A stretch of 18,238 nucleotides of DNA from Deltaproteobacteria bacterium (GCA_005879505.1 VBKQ01000349.1:1-18238); one strand, 5' to 3'; counted from the stretch's first letter, positions 1 through 8,425 are shown. Numbers and translations: made by a program. Notes: generated by a model from the sequence alone, not told the origin.

Positions 1-835
1 GCAGATCGTTCCCGTCCTGGAGGAGCGCGTCGTAGCGTGCCCACCCTTTCGGTGCCCGGGCCACGTACCGCGACCAGCTCAGCGTCGTCAGCGGCGCGTC
101 CGAATCAGCGAGGTGATGGATGAATGCCTCCACCGTCTGGCGCTGCGGGCAGGTCATGGTGCGGCCCTCGGCGATCACCGACGCCGCCGAAAGCCACGAA
201 CAGATCCGGTTCGGGTCCGGGCTGGGCGCGGCGGCGATCACGTAGAGCAGATCGTCCGGGAGGTGCCGGAGGATGCCGGCCGCGAGGCCGAGCACGTGGT
301 GCGCGGGCGCCCCGGCGATCTCCGCTTCGGGGCCGCAGGAGCCGTCGGCGCGGAAGGGCAGGGTCGCCGCCGTCAGCGTGCCCTGCCAGATCACGGCGGT
401 CGTGAGCTGGTCGGTGTGCATTTCGACGGCGTAGACGTGCCGGTAGCTCTCGGCGAGAGCACGCGCCTGCCGCAGGGTCGCCAGCGTGTGGACGGAGAGC
501 CCACCCGGGTAGCCGTGATGGCCGTCCTCGCAGGCCCCGCCGGGCGCCGCGAGAAAATCGCCCTTCCTCGGCGGAGGCAGCTCGAGCTTCGGGTCGCCGA
601 GCAGCTTGCGTGCCTCGGCCAGATGCCCGTACGCCCAGGCTTGCGGCGGCAGCCATGGAGCGAGCACCTGCGCTTCCACGGCAGCGCGCAAGGCGGGATC
701 CCCGATGGCCCCCGCCTCCCGGCGGACTTCGAGATAGGCGCGGTAGGCAAACGGGAGTTTCGCTGCCACCTCGCGGGCGCGGACCGCGGGGTCCTGCGCC
801 GCGGCAAGAATGAACAGGAGCGCAATATTTGCCAT
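1..835 (-). CDS. Exported, degenerate HD-domain-like protein (partial, C-terminus beyond window)
   Basis: The reading frame is open from an ATG at 835 to the window edge (278 codons, no stop). The N-terminus is a very short hydrophobic stretch (residues 4-13) followed by Gln-Asp, which looks like a minimal signal peptide. Residues 105-120 (GHHGYPGGLSVHTLAT) match the first conserved block of HD-superfamily phosphohydrolases, with the first ligand-type His at 116. Residues 179-190 (HHVLGLAAGILR) match the later His block. Between them, where the family has the His-Asp pair, the sequence reads IWQG (149-152), so metal-dependent hydrolysis is doubtful. Cysteines at 101 and 167 are also present. 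No Shine-Dalgarno is seen before the ATG. The frame itself is well supported by codon use and these motifs; the HD assignment is by eye and moderate. It could be a non-catalytic binding protein. Confidence 0.72.
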   Translation of the reverse strand, partial: MANIALLFILAAAQDPAVRAREVAAKLPFAYRAYLEVRREAGAIGDPALRAAVEAQVLAPWLPPQAWAYGHLAEARKLLGDPKLELPPPRKGDFLAAPGGACEDGHHGYPGGLSVHTLATLRQARALAESYRHVYAVEMHTDQLTTAVIWQGTLTAATLPFRADGSCGPEAEIAGAPAHHVLGLAAGILRHLPDDLLYVIAAAPSPDPNRICSWLSAASVIAEGRTMTCPQRQTVEAFIHHLADSDAPLTTLSWSRYVARAPKGWARYDALLQDGNDL

Positions 836-864
836 GTCGGGGCGTCGATCTAACGTAGTTCGCG

Positions 865-1056
865 ATGCCGAACGACCTCCGTCGTCAGCGGATCGAATCC
901 GAGCTGTCGCTCGCGCTCGAGTGCGGGGTGGCGACGGAGGAGGCCCTGGCCGAGGCGGCCGGCCTTCTCTCCGAGGCGGAGACGCTCGTCTCGCAGCTGG
1001 CCAGCGAACGCCGGCCTCGCCGCCGGCCCAAGCGAAAGCGCCGCAAGGACGCTTGA
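865..1056 (+). CDS. Small hypothetical protein with basic C-terminal tail (63 aa)
   Basis: I do not recognise this protein. Residues 1-48 are predicted by eye to be helical and acidic/amphipathic (many Glu, Ala and Leu). Residues 49-63 form a highly basic tail rich in Arg and Lys (RRPRRRPKRKRRKDA), which could bind nucleic acid or an acidic partner. Third codon positions are almost all G or C, as in neighbouring genes, which supports real coding. The ATG lies 29 bases from the divergent exported gene, with no clear Shine-Dalgarno. The stop is six bases from the stop of batE on the other strand. It could be a spurious frame; conservation of the helix-plus-basic-tail layout in relatives would decide. 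Confidence 0.5.
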   Translation: MPNDLRRQRIESELSLALECGVATEEALAEAAGLLSEAETLVSQLASERRPRRRPKRKRRKDA

Positions 1057-1062
1057 GGGTCC

Positions 1063-1854
1063 TCAGGGCTGGACGGCGCGCGCAGAGCCGGTGAGGACCG
1101 GCCGGCCCGCCCAGCCCGGCGGCACCACCAGCTCGACCGTTCCCGCCGGCACCCATCCCGTGAGCCCGTTCGCAAGCTTGACGCGCCGGAACCCCGCTTC
1201 CTCGTCGTCGACGCTCACCGTCGTGCCCTCGTGGACCTCGAACCGGCTCAGGCTCTTCTCCGCCGGCCCTTCCCGGGCAGGGACCGCCTGCGCGACGACC
1301 ACGCCGCGCCGCATCGCCATGTCGCGGCCCGCGGCGGCGCCCCAGGTGAGCAGGGCGAAGAGGAGCGCGCCACCGAAGCAGCCAGCGGCGGCGACTACTG
1401 CCCAGCGCGGGCCCCCACGCAGGAGCCGAAGTCCGAACAGGACCCACGCCGCCGGCCAGAGCACGGCGAGGATCGCCGCCGCCGCGGTCCCGGGCAGCGG
1501 AGTCAGCAGGCGCGCCACCGTCTCCGCTCCCGCCTCGTCGGCGTCGCCTTCGAGCCGGTCCACGTTCCCTCGGCGCACCTCGACGAGGTCGGCGCTCGCA
1601 TCGTCGTCGCCGGGTTGGAGGAACAGCGCCCGCTCGAAATGGAGCACGGCCAGGCCCCGCTTCCCCTGGCGCAGATACGCGGCGCCGAGATTCGTCTCCA
1701 GCTCGGTGGACGCGACGCCTTCGGAGACGAGCGCCTCGTAGGCGGCGGTCGCGCGCGAGACGTCGCCCGACAGGTACGCGGCGTTCGCATCGGCGAAGAG
1801 CTGCGCTCCGGCCGGCTCGGCGGCTGCGAGCAGCGCGGCGAGAAGGAGGATCAC
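1063..1854 (-). CDS. batE: BatE-like TPR and SH3-type membrane protein
   Basis: Last gene of the Bat cluster, 263 aa. The GTG start at 1854 overlaps the batD stop in a GTGA arrangement, preceded by a G-rich purine tract. Residues 1-17 look like a short signal sequence ending near AGAQ. Residues 18-92 contain tandem TPR helices (ANAAYLSGDVSRATAAYEAL, then NLGAAYLRQGKRGLAVLHFERAL). Hydrophobic helices lie near 123-145 and 151-175. Residues 184-243 resemble a bacterial SH3 domain (VPAREGP, EGTTVSV, GWVPAGTVEL). This TPR, two membrane helices and SH3 layout is typical of BatE, a presumed periplasmic-facing scaffold of the Bat complex. The frame stays open upstream through batD, but that part is an out-of-frame shadow. 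Confidence 0.88.
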   Translation of the reverse strand: MILLLAALLAAAEPAGAQLFADANAAYLSGDVSRATAAYEALVSEGVASTELETNLGAAYLRQGKRGLAVLHFERALFLQPGDDDASADLVEVRRGNVDRLEGDADEAGAETVARLLTPLPGTAAAAILAVLWPAAWVLFGLRLLRGGPRWAVVAAAGCFGGALLFALLTWGAAAGRDMAMRRGVVVAQAVPAREGPAEKSLSRFEVHEGTTVSVDDEEAGFRRVKLANGLTGWVPAGTVELVVPPGWAGRPVLTGSARAVQP

Positions 1855-3689
1855 CTGGTCCCCCGGTCGAGCTCGCCGAGGACCTGATCGGTCCGGCCGA
1901 GCATCGCTTCCCTCGCCGGGGACTCGCCGCTGCCGGGCGCGAAGCGCGCGCGGTCGCAGTCGTCCAGGATGCGCACCAGGCGGCGCACCGGCTCCTCCGG
2001 CTGTCCCCGCGCCAGCAGGGCCGAGACGAGCTCGTCCCGCGTCAGGCCGGCGGCGGCGATGCCCTGCTTGTCGGCGAGATATCCGGTCACCGCGCGGACG
2101 ATCTCCGCGTAGAAGGCCACCGACTCCCCGCGCTGGAGCAGCGCCCGGGCCCTGCGCAGCCGCTTCGCCGCGGCGCTTCGAGCGAGCTCCATGCGCTTGC
2201 GCCCGGGATCGACCTGCAGCATCCGCCGCAGGCGGGCAATTCCGAGCAAGAGGGCGAGGCCGAACGGCGGCAAGCCCAGCGCCGGCCAGAACCACGGCTG
2301 CGCCCACGGCGGCGTCGCGCGCTGCACCGAGCCGAGATGCAGGCGGATGGGACGGATCCCGCCTTTGGCAAGCAGGTTCTGCGAGATGGGCTCCGCCGCG
2401 GGTTGCCCGACCGGCCCCGCGTCGACGCGCAGCGCGATGGGATCGGTGCGCACGGTCCGGAATTGCTTCTGCACCGGGTCGAAGATGTCCATCGCGAGCG
2501 AGGGGATCTCCACGGCACCCGTCCTCTCCGGCACGAGCAGTTGCTCGACGGTACGGGTGCCGTTGATCTGGCCCCGCTCGATCGTCTCCTTGTCCGAGAC
2601 GGTCGCATCGTAGGCGCGCACGCCGGAGAGGACGGGAAGCCTCGGCAGGCGCAGATCGCGCACGTTCCCGCGGCCGCTCGCCACCATCCGGAAGGTGATC
2701 GGTTGTCCGACGGGGGCATTGGAGGGCTCCGCCGAGGCGCTCAGCGTCCATTGGCCCACGTTGCCGAAGTCGAATCCCGCCGGCTTGCCGGGCGGCAGCG
2801 GCTGGACCTCGAGCTGCAGCGCCTGCGACGAGCGCCGCGAGCTTTCCCGCGAGAACAGCATGCCGAAGCCCGTGAGCACCTGCACCTCGGCCGGCTCGAT
2901 CGCCGCCTTTCCCGGCCGCAGCGGGAACAGGGCCCGGCGGCGCAGCAGGTAGGCGGTGTACGGGACACCGTCGAGGATGCGCTGCTCGGGGACCAGCTGT
3001 TGCGGCGCTTCGACGTCCTCGCTCCAGAACCCGTCGAGGCGGGGGATCTGCAGCTTCTCGATGCTGCTCACGTTGGTGCGCGCGAGCAGGTACAGCGAAT
3101 ACGTCACTTGCTGGCCGACGAACGGCCGCTCGTTGTCCACCATTGCCCGCAGGATCAGGTCACGCTGGCCGGGATGGAGGTCGGCGAATGGATCGAGGCT
3201 CTCCCCCAAGCGATCGTCGGCCAGGCGGTCGGGACCCGGCGGTCGCCTGCGCAAGGCCTGGCCGGCAGGAACGACGCGGACCTGGATGGGTTCGGTCTGG
3301 AACCTCTGGCCGCGGAACTCCAGCTTCACGGGCTCGATGGTCAGGTCTCCGGCGCGACGGGGAGTCAGGGCCAGCGAGGTGATCACCGTCCTGCGAAACG
3401 AGGGGGTGCTGTTGGAGAGCGTGAACGTGACCTGCTCGGACTGCGATCGGCTGACGACGTCGAAGTCCGCGAACGTCGGGACCTCTAGATTCCCCGTATC
3501 GGCCTTGGAAGCATAGGTGACGGCGATGCGGAGCGTGAGGGTGCCGTCGAGGGCGACCTCGCTTGCATCCGCCGTCGCGGACAGCTCCACCTCGCCCGCC
3601 GAGATCCCCTTCCATCCTGCAGAGGCGAGCGCGGGCAGCGCGACGAGGAGGGCCAGCCGGAGCGCGTTACCAGTCCTTTTCGGGATCAC
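1851..3689 (-). CDS. batD: BatD family protein
   Basis: Protein of 612 aa. The GTG start at 3689 lies inside the last 23 bases of batC and is preceded by GAGGAAG. The N-terminus has a classical signal peptide (KR, then a hydrophobic stretch to about ALASAG at 24). Residues 30-430 form a long extracytoplasmic, beta-rich region with repeated Ig-like modules (VELSATADASEVALDGTLTL; a second module near 180-300; a third near 313-425 containing APVGQPITFRMVASGRGN). A transmembrane helix lies near 463-486, followed by a cytoplasmic tail with basic helices. This is the standard BatD plan and length. In known Bat clusters BatD is an essential partner of the BatA and BatB von Willebrand proteins; its biochemical role is not established. 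A small insertion near 144-172 (RRRPPGPDRLADDR) looks flexible. Confidence 0.92.
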   Translation of the reverse strand: MIPKRTGNALRLALLVALPALASAGWKGISAGEVELSATADASEVALDGTLTLRIAVTYASKADTGNLEVPTFADFDVVSRSQSEQVTFTLSNSTPSFRRTVITSLALTPRRAGDLTIEPVKLEFRGQRFQTEPIQVRVVPAGQALRRRPPGPDRLADDRLGESLDPFADLHPGQRDLILRAMVDNERPFVGQQVTYSLYLLARTNVSSIEKLQIPRLDGFWSEDVEAPQQLVPEQRILDGVPYTAYLLRRRALFPLRPGKAAIEPAEVQVLTGFGMLFSRESSRRSSQALQLEVQPLPPGKPAGFDFGNVGQWTLSASAEPSNAPVGQPITFRMVASGRGNVRDLRLPRLPVLSGVRAYDATVSDKETIERGQINGTRTVEQLLVPERTGAVEIPSLAMDIFDPVQKQFRTVRTDPIALRVDAGPVGQPAAEPISQNLLAKGGIRPIRLHLGSVQRATPPWAQPWFWPALGLPPFGLALLLGIARLRRMLQVDPGRKRMELARSAAAKRLRRARALLQRGESVAFYAEIVRAVTGYLADKQGIAAAGLTRDELVSALLARGQPEEPVRRLVRILDDCDRARFAPGSGESPAREAMLGRTDQVLGELDRGTR

Positions 3690-4542
3690 TTCGCTTCCTC
3701 ACATCCGCCTTCTTCTTGGCGAATCGCCAGGTCTGCAGATTCTTTTCGCTGGCGCGCAGCGCGTCCAGCAATCGTTGCGCCTCGCTGCGATCCATGGGTT
3801 TTTCGGTCGCCGCCGCGCCCGTTCTCGGCTGCGGCTCGTTCTTGCCTTGCTCGGGGGCGGCCGGATCCTGTCGCTGCTGTGGCTCGCCCTGCTGCTGCTG
3901 TCCGGTTGCGCGATCCTCCGGGGGCGACGGCTGCTCCCGCCTGTGGGGCTCATCGCCCTTCTGCGCCTCGGGCTTCTGCTCTCCGCCCTGCCGCGGGAGC
4001 TGGTCGGGCTTGGGCTGGCCGGCGGGATTCGGCCGGCGCTGATCCTGCGTGCGCAAAAGCAGCTCCAGGTTCACCTTCGAGTCGGTATCCGCCGGATCGA
4101 GCGCCAGGGCGGCGCCGTATTGCCGGACGGCTTCGTCCGCGTGCCCGAGCGCCTCGCTCGCGAGTGCGAGATCGTACGCGGCCTTCGGTTTCAAGGCGGC
4201 ATCGCCGTGCTGAAGCGCCCGGGCGGCCTCGCTGGCGGCTTCCGCCGCCTTCGACGGATCGAGCTTGAGCAGCACGCTGGCCCGGTCGAAGGCCACCTGG
4301 GGATCGTCCGGCATCCGCGCTTGGGCGCGATCGTACTCGCGCAGGGCGGCCTCCGGATCATCTCCGGCTGCGAAAGCGTTGCCGCGCGCCACCTCGTCGT
4401 CCTCCCGCCGGTACAGCCGCTCGATCGCGCGGCGGACCGATCCGCGCACCCGCGAGAAGATGCCCGGCGGCTCCGCCCGCTTCGCCACCATCACGACGCG
4501 CTCGGGCGCGGCGAAGACCAGCGCGAGCAAGAGTGCAGTCAT
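3667..4542 (-). CDS. batC: BatC-like TPR protein with Gln/Pro-rich tail
   Basis: Protein of 291 aa. ATG at 4542 overlaps the batB stop (ATGA), with GGAGG eight bases upstream. A very short hydrophobic N-terminus (residues 2-12) precedes a basic linker. TPR helices cover about 50-165: GNAFAAGDDPEAALREYDRA, AFDRASVLLKLDPSKAAEAA, and AAYDLALASEALGHADEAVR. Residues 168-250 are low complexity, rich in Gln, Pro and Glu. The C-terminus has the EAQRLLDALRASEKNLQ helix and ends in DPEKDW; an LLDAL-x-EK helix and a terminal Asp-Trp are recognisable in this family. It probably tethers partners of the Bat complex at the membrane. The long tail is variable in the family and probably unstructured. Confidence 0.88.
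   Translation of the reverse strand: MTALLLALVFAAPERVVMVAKRAEPPGIFSRVRGSVRRAIERLYRREDDEVARGNAFAAGDDPEAALREYDRAQARMPDDPQVAFDRASVLLKLDPSKAAEAASEAARALQHGDAALKPKAAYDLALASEALGHADEAVRQYGAALALDPADTDSKVNLELLLRTQDQRRPNPAGQPKPDQLPRQGGEQKPEAQKGDEPHRREQPSPPEDRATGQQQQGEPQQRQDPAAPEQGKNEPQPRTGAAATEKPMDRSEAQRLLDALRASEKNLQTWRFAKKKADVRKRSDPEKDW
3694..3700 (-). promoter_or_regulatory. Ribosome binding site for the GTG start of batD, inside batC
   Basis: The minus strand reads GAGGAAG, with GAGG seven bases from the GTG at 3689. It lies within the last codons of batC, so batD translation probably depends on ribosomes finishing batC. Confidence 0.6.
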
Positions 4543-5597
4543 GCCACGGCCCTCCGGCGCAGCGGTCCTTCGCCCAGGGCGGCAGCCGCGCAGAGCAGGA
4601 CGAACGCCGGCCAGGCGAACCAGGGATACTTGTCGTCGTATTGGACCGAGAGACGCGACTCGAATTCGCCCTTGTGGATCTTCTCCAGCTCGGGGAGGAA
4701 TTTCAGGACGCCGAGATCCGCGCCGCCGCCCGCGAGCAAGGCGCCGTTTCCACGGGCGGTCAACTCGCGCAGCCCGGCGATATCGGTGCGGGTGAGGACG
4801 GTGCGGCCCTCCTTGTCCTTCTTGTAACCGGCCAGGTTTCCAGCGCGGTCCAGGACGGGGATGGGCTCGCCCTCGGTGCCGCCGATCGGCACCGCGAAGA
4901 TGCGGATGCCGGCTTCCGCGAGATCGGAGGCCGCGGCGAGCGCATCTCCGCGCTGGTCCTCGCCGTCGGTGATCAGCAGCACCGCCTTTCCCGCATCGCC
5001 GCGGCCGCCGCCGTCGAGCACTTCGCGCGCCTGGTAGAGGGCATCGGCGATGGCCGTTCCCTGCGTCGCCATGCTGACCGGCTCGACGGCGCGCAGGAAC
5101 AACCGGGCTGCGGCGTAGTCGGTGGTGAGCGGGCATTGGACGAACGCGTCGCCGGCGAACACCACCAGGCCGACGCGATCTCCGTTCAGGCGGTCGAGGA
5201 GCGCCGTGACTTCCAGCTTCGCGCGCTCGATGCGCGAAGGCTTTACGTCCCGCGCGAGCATGCTGTTCGAGGCGTCGAGCGCGACGACCAGATCCATGCC
5301 CGAGCGCTTGACCACATCGGTGCGCTCGCCGCACTGCGGGCCGGCGGCCGCGAGGAAAAGGAAGAACAGGCCCAGGCCGAGCATCGCTCCTTTGGCGATT
5401 CCCTGGGTGGCGCCGCCGCCGCGCAGCACCTGATCGAGGCGCGCGCGCGCGACCAGCGCCGCTACCCGCTGCTGCCGCTGCCAGGACCTGAGCGCCGCCA
5501 GCGCGCCAGCGACGAGGCCGAGGGGCGCAATCCAGAGGAAGAGCGGCGCGAGGATGCGCAGGTGCTGCCCGAGCAACGTGGTCTGGATCCCGGTCAC
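4539..5597 (-). CDS. batB: BatB, von Willebrand factor A membrane protein
   Basis: Protein of 352 aa. GTG at 5597 overlaps the batA stop (GTGA), and AGGGAG lies four bases upstream. Transmembrane helices are predicted near 15-36, 68-86 and at the C-terminus (about 325-342). The VWA domain spans roughly 100-310. Its metal-ion-dependent adhesion site looks intact: DASNS at 108-112, Thr181 in QGTAI, and Asp211 in LLITDGED. A conserved VVFAGDAFVQCPLT segment (145-158) is nearly identical to one in BatA, as expected for paralogues. The product presumably binds a divalent ion and partners in the periplasm as part of the MoxR/Bat assembly. Confidence 0.93.
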   Translation of the reverse strand: MTGIQTTLLGQHLRILAPLFLWIAPLGLVAGALAALRSWQRQQRVAALVARARLDQVLRGGGATQGIAKGAMLGLGLFFLFLAAAGPQCGERTDVVKRSGMDLVVALDASNSMLARDVKPSRIERAKLEVTALLDRLNGDRVGLVVFAGDAFVQCPLTTDYAAARLFLRAVEPVSMATQGTAIADALYQAREVLDGGGRGDAGKAVLLITDGEDQRGDALAAASDLAEAGIRIFAVPIGGTEGEPIPVLDRAGNLAGYKKDKEGRTVLTRTDIAGLRELTARGNGALLAGGGADLGVLKFLPELEKIHKGEFESRLSVQYDDKYPWFAWPAFVLLCAAAALGEGPLRRRAVA

Positions 5598-6607
5598 GGC
5601 GCTCCCTGCATGCGGGTTCCGCGCAGGGCGACGCCGATCAGCCCGAACAGCGCGGCGGGGACGAAGAAGCGCGCGTACCATTCGTCGTAGCGGGTGCTTC
5701 CGCCGGCGTCGTAGATCTTGCTCTTCTCCAGGCTGTCGAGGACGGCGCTCAGGCCGTGCTCCAGCGACTCCTTGTCCGTGGCCGCGTAGTACGTCCCCCC
5801 GGTCACCTTCGCGATCTGCTGCAGGAGCTCCGGGTTCACGTCGATCTCGACCGGTTCGTAGGTCGTGCGTCCGAACAGGTCCGTTCCGGTCGGGTAGGGG
5901 ACGCGCCCGCCCTTGCCGATCAGGATGGTGAAGACCTTGATCCCGAGGTCCTTGGCGATCCCCGCGGCCTGGAGCGGGGAGAGATTGCCGGCGTTGTTGT
6001 CTCCATCGGTGATCAGGATCACCACGCGGCTCTTCGCGTCCGACTCGCGCAGGCGGTTCACCGCCGTGCCGAGCGCGTTGCCGATGGCGGTGCCGTCCAC
6101 GATCACGCCCGTGCGCACCTGATCGAGCAGCGAATCGAGCACCTTGTAATCGAGCGTCAGCGGGCATTGCGTGTAGGCCTCGCCCGCGAAGACCACCAGC
6201 CCGATGCGATCGTTCTGGCGCGAGGCGATGAAGCTCCTCAGCACTTCCTTCGCCACCGTGAGCCGGTCCTTCGGCCGGAAGTCCGCGGCCAGCATGGAGG
6301 TGGAAAGGTCGAAGGCGACCACGATGTCGATTCCCTCGACCGACAAGTCCTGCCGGCGCGCTGCACGCAGGCGCGGGCCCGCCAGCCCCAGGCTGGTGAG
6401 CGCCACCGCCCCGATCAGGAGCGCCCCTGGAAGCCACCACAGGCGCGCCCAGCGGGAAGGAGGGATCCCGGCTGCCGATCCGGTCTCGGGCAGGACCAGG
6501 CGGGGAAGGCTGCGCCGGCGCCGGTGCAGCAGCCATGCGGCGGCCGCGGCGGCGAGCAGGCCGAGCAGCGCCCAGGGATGGGCGAACGTCAGCGCGTCCG
6601 GGATCAT
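5594..6607 (-). CDS. batA: BatA, von Willebrand factor A membrane protein
   Basis: Protein of 337 aa. ATG at 6607 overlaps the preceding stop (ATGA); an alternative start 26 codons upstream would lie within the neighbour and adds a non-conserved Arg-rich stretch, so it was not chosen. Two N-terminal membrane helices (about 11-28 and 57-77) flank a basic loop, and a third lies near 307-328. The VWA domain carries DLSTS at 100-104, Thr173 in VDGTAI and Asp201 in ILITDGDN, a complete adhesion-site set. VVFAGEAYTQCPLT at 138-151 is a Bat family signature. It pairs with BatB from the next gene and is the expected structural core of the Bat complex. Confidence 0.93.
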   Translation of the reverse strand: MIPDALTFAHPWALLGLLAAAAAAWLLHRRRRSLPRLVLPETGSAAGIPPSRWARLWWLPGALLIGAVALTSLGLAGPRLRAARRQDLSVEGIDIVVAFDLSTSMLAADFRPKDRLTVAKEVLRSFIASRQNDRIGLVVFAGEAYTQCPLTLDYKVLDSLLDQVRTGVIVDGTAIGNALGTAVNRLRESDAKSRVVILITDGDNNAGNLSPLQAAGIAKDLGIKVFTILIGKGGRVPYPTGTDLFGRTTYEPVEIDVNPELLQQIAKVTGGTYYAATDKESLEHGLSAVLDSLEKSKIYDAGGSTRYDEWYARFFVPAALFGLIGVALRGTRMQGAP

Positions 6608-7536
6608 GCCGCTTTCCCCGCGGTGGCGCGCAGGGGGCGCGTATGCCGGATCAACGACTCGGCGATGTCGATGCCGCGCAGGCATTCTTCCGCCGTCGGT
6701 TCCAGCTTGGCGAACTTGACCAGGTCCTCCCAGCGCACCTCCTCGATCAGAGCGGCCAGGTCGAGCCCGATGAGCCGGCGGCGGTGGAGCTCCGCGACGA
6801 ACTCCTCGCTGGTGAGATCGAGCGCGTTGAACTGCAGGCGGGCGCCCAGGTAGGCGCGCACGATCTCGGAGAGCGCGAAGATCGCTGCGCGACCCCGGCC
6901 ACGGGTCCAGGGGGCTTCCGTGCGCAGCTCCCGGAGGCGCTCCAGCGCGAGGTCGTCGAAGAACGGCTCCGCCGGCGTATCCCGCTCAGGCCTGCGCCAC
7001 AGGCCGGCCAGACGTCTGCGCAGAACCAAGAGCGCGACGGCGAGCGCCAGCCCACCGAGCAACCAGACCCAGAGGAAGCTGCGCACCATGACGGCCACCG
7101 GCGGCTTCGGTCCGTGATGTGCCCGCTCCGGGGAGGCCTGTCCTTCTTCCTGCACCAGGCTGCGAAACTTGAGTGGCCTGCCGCTTACCCGAAGTCGCCG
7201 CGGCCCATCGGGACCGCTGACTGCAAGGAGCAGGTCGGGCGCGCGCGGCTCCAGGGTGCCGTAGTCGGCGAGCGTCAGCTCGAATACCGTGCGCGCCTTG
7301 CCGTTCCCGAGCTCCTCGCGGTGCGACCTCGGCTGCGGCGCGCCGGGGGGCACCGCCAGCGGCGCTGGGTCGAAGCCGGGCAGCGCATACACGTCTCGCG
7401 CGTCGTGCTCGACGGCGATGCGCACGGCGATGTGCTCGCCGAGCGTGACTTCCTCGGGAGCGATCCGCAGATCGAGAGCGAGCGGAGACGCCTCCTGAAG
7501 CGCCGCGGCTGCCGCGAGCGCCAGCGCGGCGATCAT
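6604..7536 (-). CDS. DUF4381-like membrane protein of the Bat cluster
   Basis: Protein of 310 aa, with ATG at 7536 in an ATGA overlap with the DUF58 gene. The N-terminus is a short Ala/Leu stretch without basic residues (1-14), probably a minimal signal. Residues 18-128 look beta-rich, like one module of BatD (LDLRIAPEEVTLGEHIAVRI). A transmembrane helix lies near 153-172, followed by a basic RRR segment. Residues 190-300 are helical (ALSEIVRAYLGARLQ, LTSEEFVAEL), resembling the cytoplasmic part of BatD and DUF4381 proteins. Its place between DUF58 and batA is where DUF4381 proteins normally sit. It is longer than a typical DUF4381 protein (about 150-170 aa) because of the added beta module. 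The family name is a by-eye call; function is unknown beyond membership in the complex. Confidence 0.83.
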   Translation of the reverse strand: MIAALALAAAAALQEASPLALDLRIAPEEVTLGEHIAVRIAVEHDARDVYALPGFDPAPLAVPPGAPQPRSHREELGNGKARTVFELTLADYGTLEPRAPDLLLAVSGPDGPRRLRVSGRPLKFRSLVQEEGQASPERAHHGPKPPVAVMVRSFLWVWLLGGLALAVALLVLRRRLAGLWRRPERDTPAEPFFDDLALERLRELRTEAPWTRGRGRAAIFALSEIVRAYLGARLQFNALDLTSEEFVAELHRRRLIGLDLAALIEEVRWEDLVKFAKLEPTAEECLRGIDIAESLIRHTRPLRATAGKAA

Positions 7537-8420
7537 GCCGACCGCCTGCGGGTGCGGGCACGGAACAGCGCGGCGAGCGGCGCGACGTAGTCGTCGCCTG
7601 GCCGGACGCGCACCGCTTCCAGCGAGAGCCGGCGGAAGGTCCGATCGCGCTTCTGCACGCGTTCGGCAGCGCGCGCTTCCCAGGCGCGGCGGGTGCCCTC
7701 GTCCGACAGATCGACGAGCACCGTCCCGCCCGTCTCCGCATCCACGATCGGCCAGAGGCCACCGACGTCCGGCAGCTTCTCCTCCACCGGATCGGTGAGC
7801 ACCACCGGAATGACGTCGTGCCGCCGCGCCAGCACGGCGAGCGGCTGCTCGTATGCGTCGGCGAGGAAGTCGCTCACCACGAAGACCACCGCACTGCGCC
7901 GCTGCGCCCTGCTGAGATGACCGAGCGCCGCGGCGAGATCCGTTCCCCGTCCCTGCGGGCGGAAGGCGAGCGTCTCGGTGATCAGGCGCAGCCCATGCTT
8001 TTTCCCGCGCCGCGGCGGTACGTAGCGCTCGATGCGGTCGGTGAAGAGCAGCAACCCGGCGCGATCGCCGTTCTCCAGGGCGGAGAAGACCAGCAGCGCC
8101 GCGATCTCCGCCGCCACCTCGGCCTTGGCCTGCCGCGCGAGCCCGGCGTCTTGCGACGCGCTCCGATCCACCGCGATCAGGGCCGTCAGCTCGCGTTCCT
8201 CGGCGAACACTTTCACGAACGGCTCGCCCATCCGCGCGGTCACGTTCCAGTCGATGGAGCGGATCTCGTCGCCCGGCTGGTAGGGGCGCACTTCCGAAAA
8301 GGCCATGCCGCGCCCCTTGAATACCGAGTGATACCCGCCCGCCAGCGTGTCCTGCACCGCGCGCCGGGTGGTGATCTCGATGCGCCGGATCTTGCGGATG
8401 AGGTCTGCGGGCGCGGCCAT
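7533..8420 (-). CDS. DUF58 domain protein (VWA-like fold)
   Basis: Protein of 295 aa, ATG at 8420, starting five bases after the moxR stop, with GAGG just upstream. The DUF58 signature is complete: FKGRGMAFSEVRPYQPGDEI (34-53), then RSIDWNVTARMGEPFVKVF and Glu-Arg at 75-76. It continues into a VWA-like fold with DRSAS at 85-89 and a later VVSDFL. There is no signal peptide or membrane helix, so it should be cytoplasmic. DUF58 proteins regularly follow MoxR genes and are thought to be adaptors or substrates of the MoxR ATPase. Length is normal for the short form of the family. Confidence 0.93.
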   Translation of the reverse strand: MAAPADLIRKIRRIEITTRRAVQDTLAGGYHSVFKGRGMAFSEVRPYQPGDEIRSIDWNVTARMGEPFVKVFAEERELTALIAVDRSASQDAGLARQAKAEVAAEIAALLVFSALENGDRAGLLLFTDRIERYVPPRRGKKHGLRLITETLAFRPQGRGTDLAAALGHLSRAQRRSAVVFVVSDFLADAYEQPLAVLARRHDVIPVVLTDPVEEKLPDVGGLWPIVDAETGGTVLVDLSDEGTRRAWEARAAERVQKRDRTFRRLSLEAVRVRPGDDYVAPLAALFRARTRRRSA

Positions 8421-8425
8421 TCGCC

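Noticed and set aside
113..853. Plus-strand frame of 246 codons over the left edge
   Set aside because: It is antisense to the partial HD-like gene, whose minus-strand translation has a signal-like start and conserved His blocks. The plus-strand product is Arg/Gly-rich and featureless.
1855..2751. Upstream extension of the batE frame into batD
   Set aside because: This part overlaps well-conserved batD in another frame and has no domain. The GTG at 1854 gives a normal BatE with a signal sequence.
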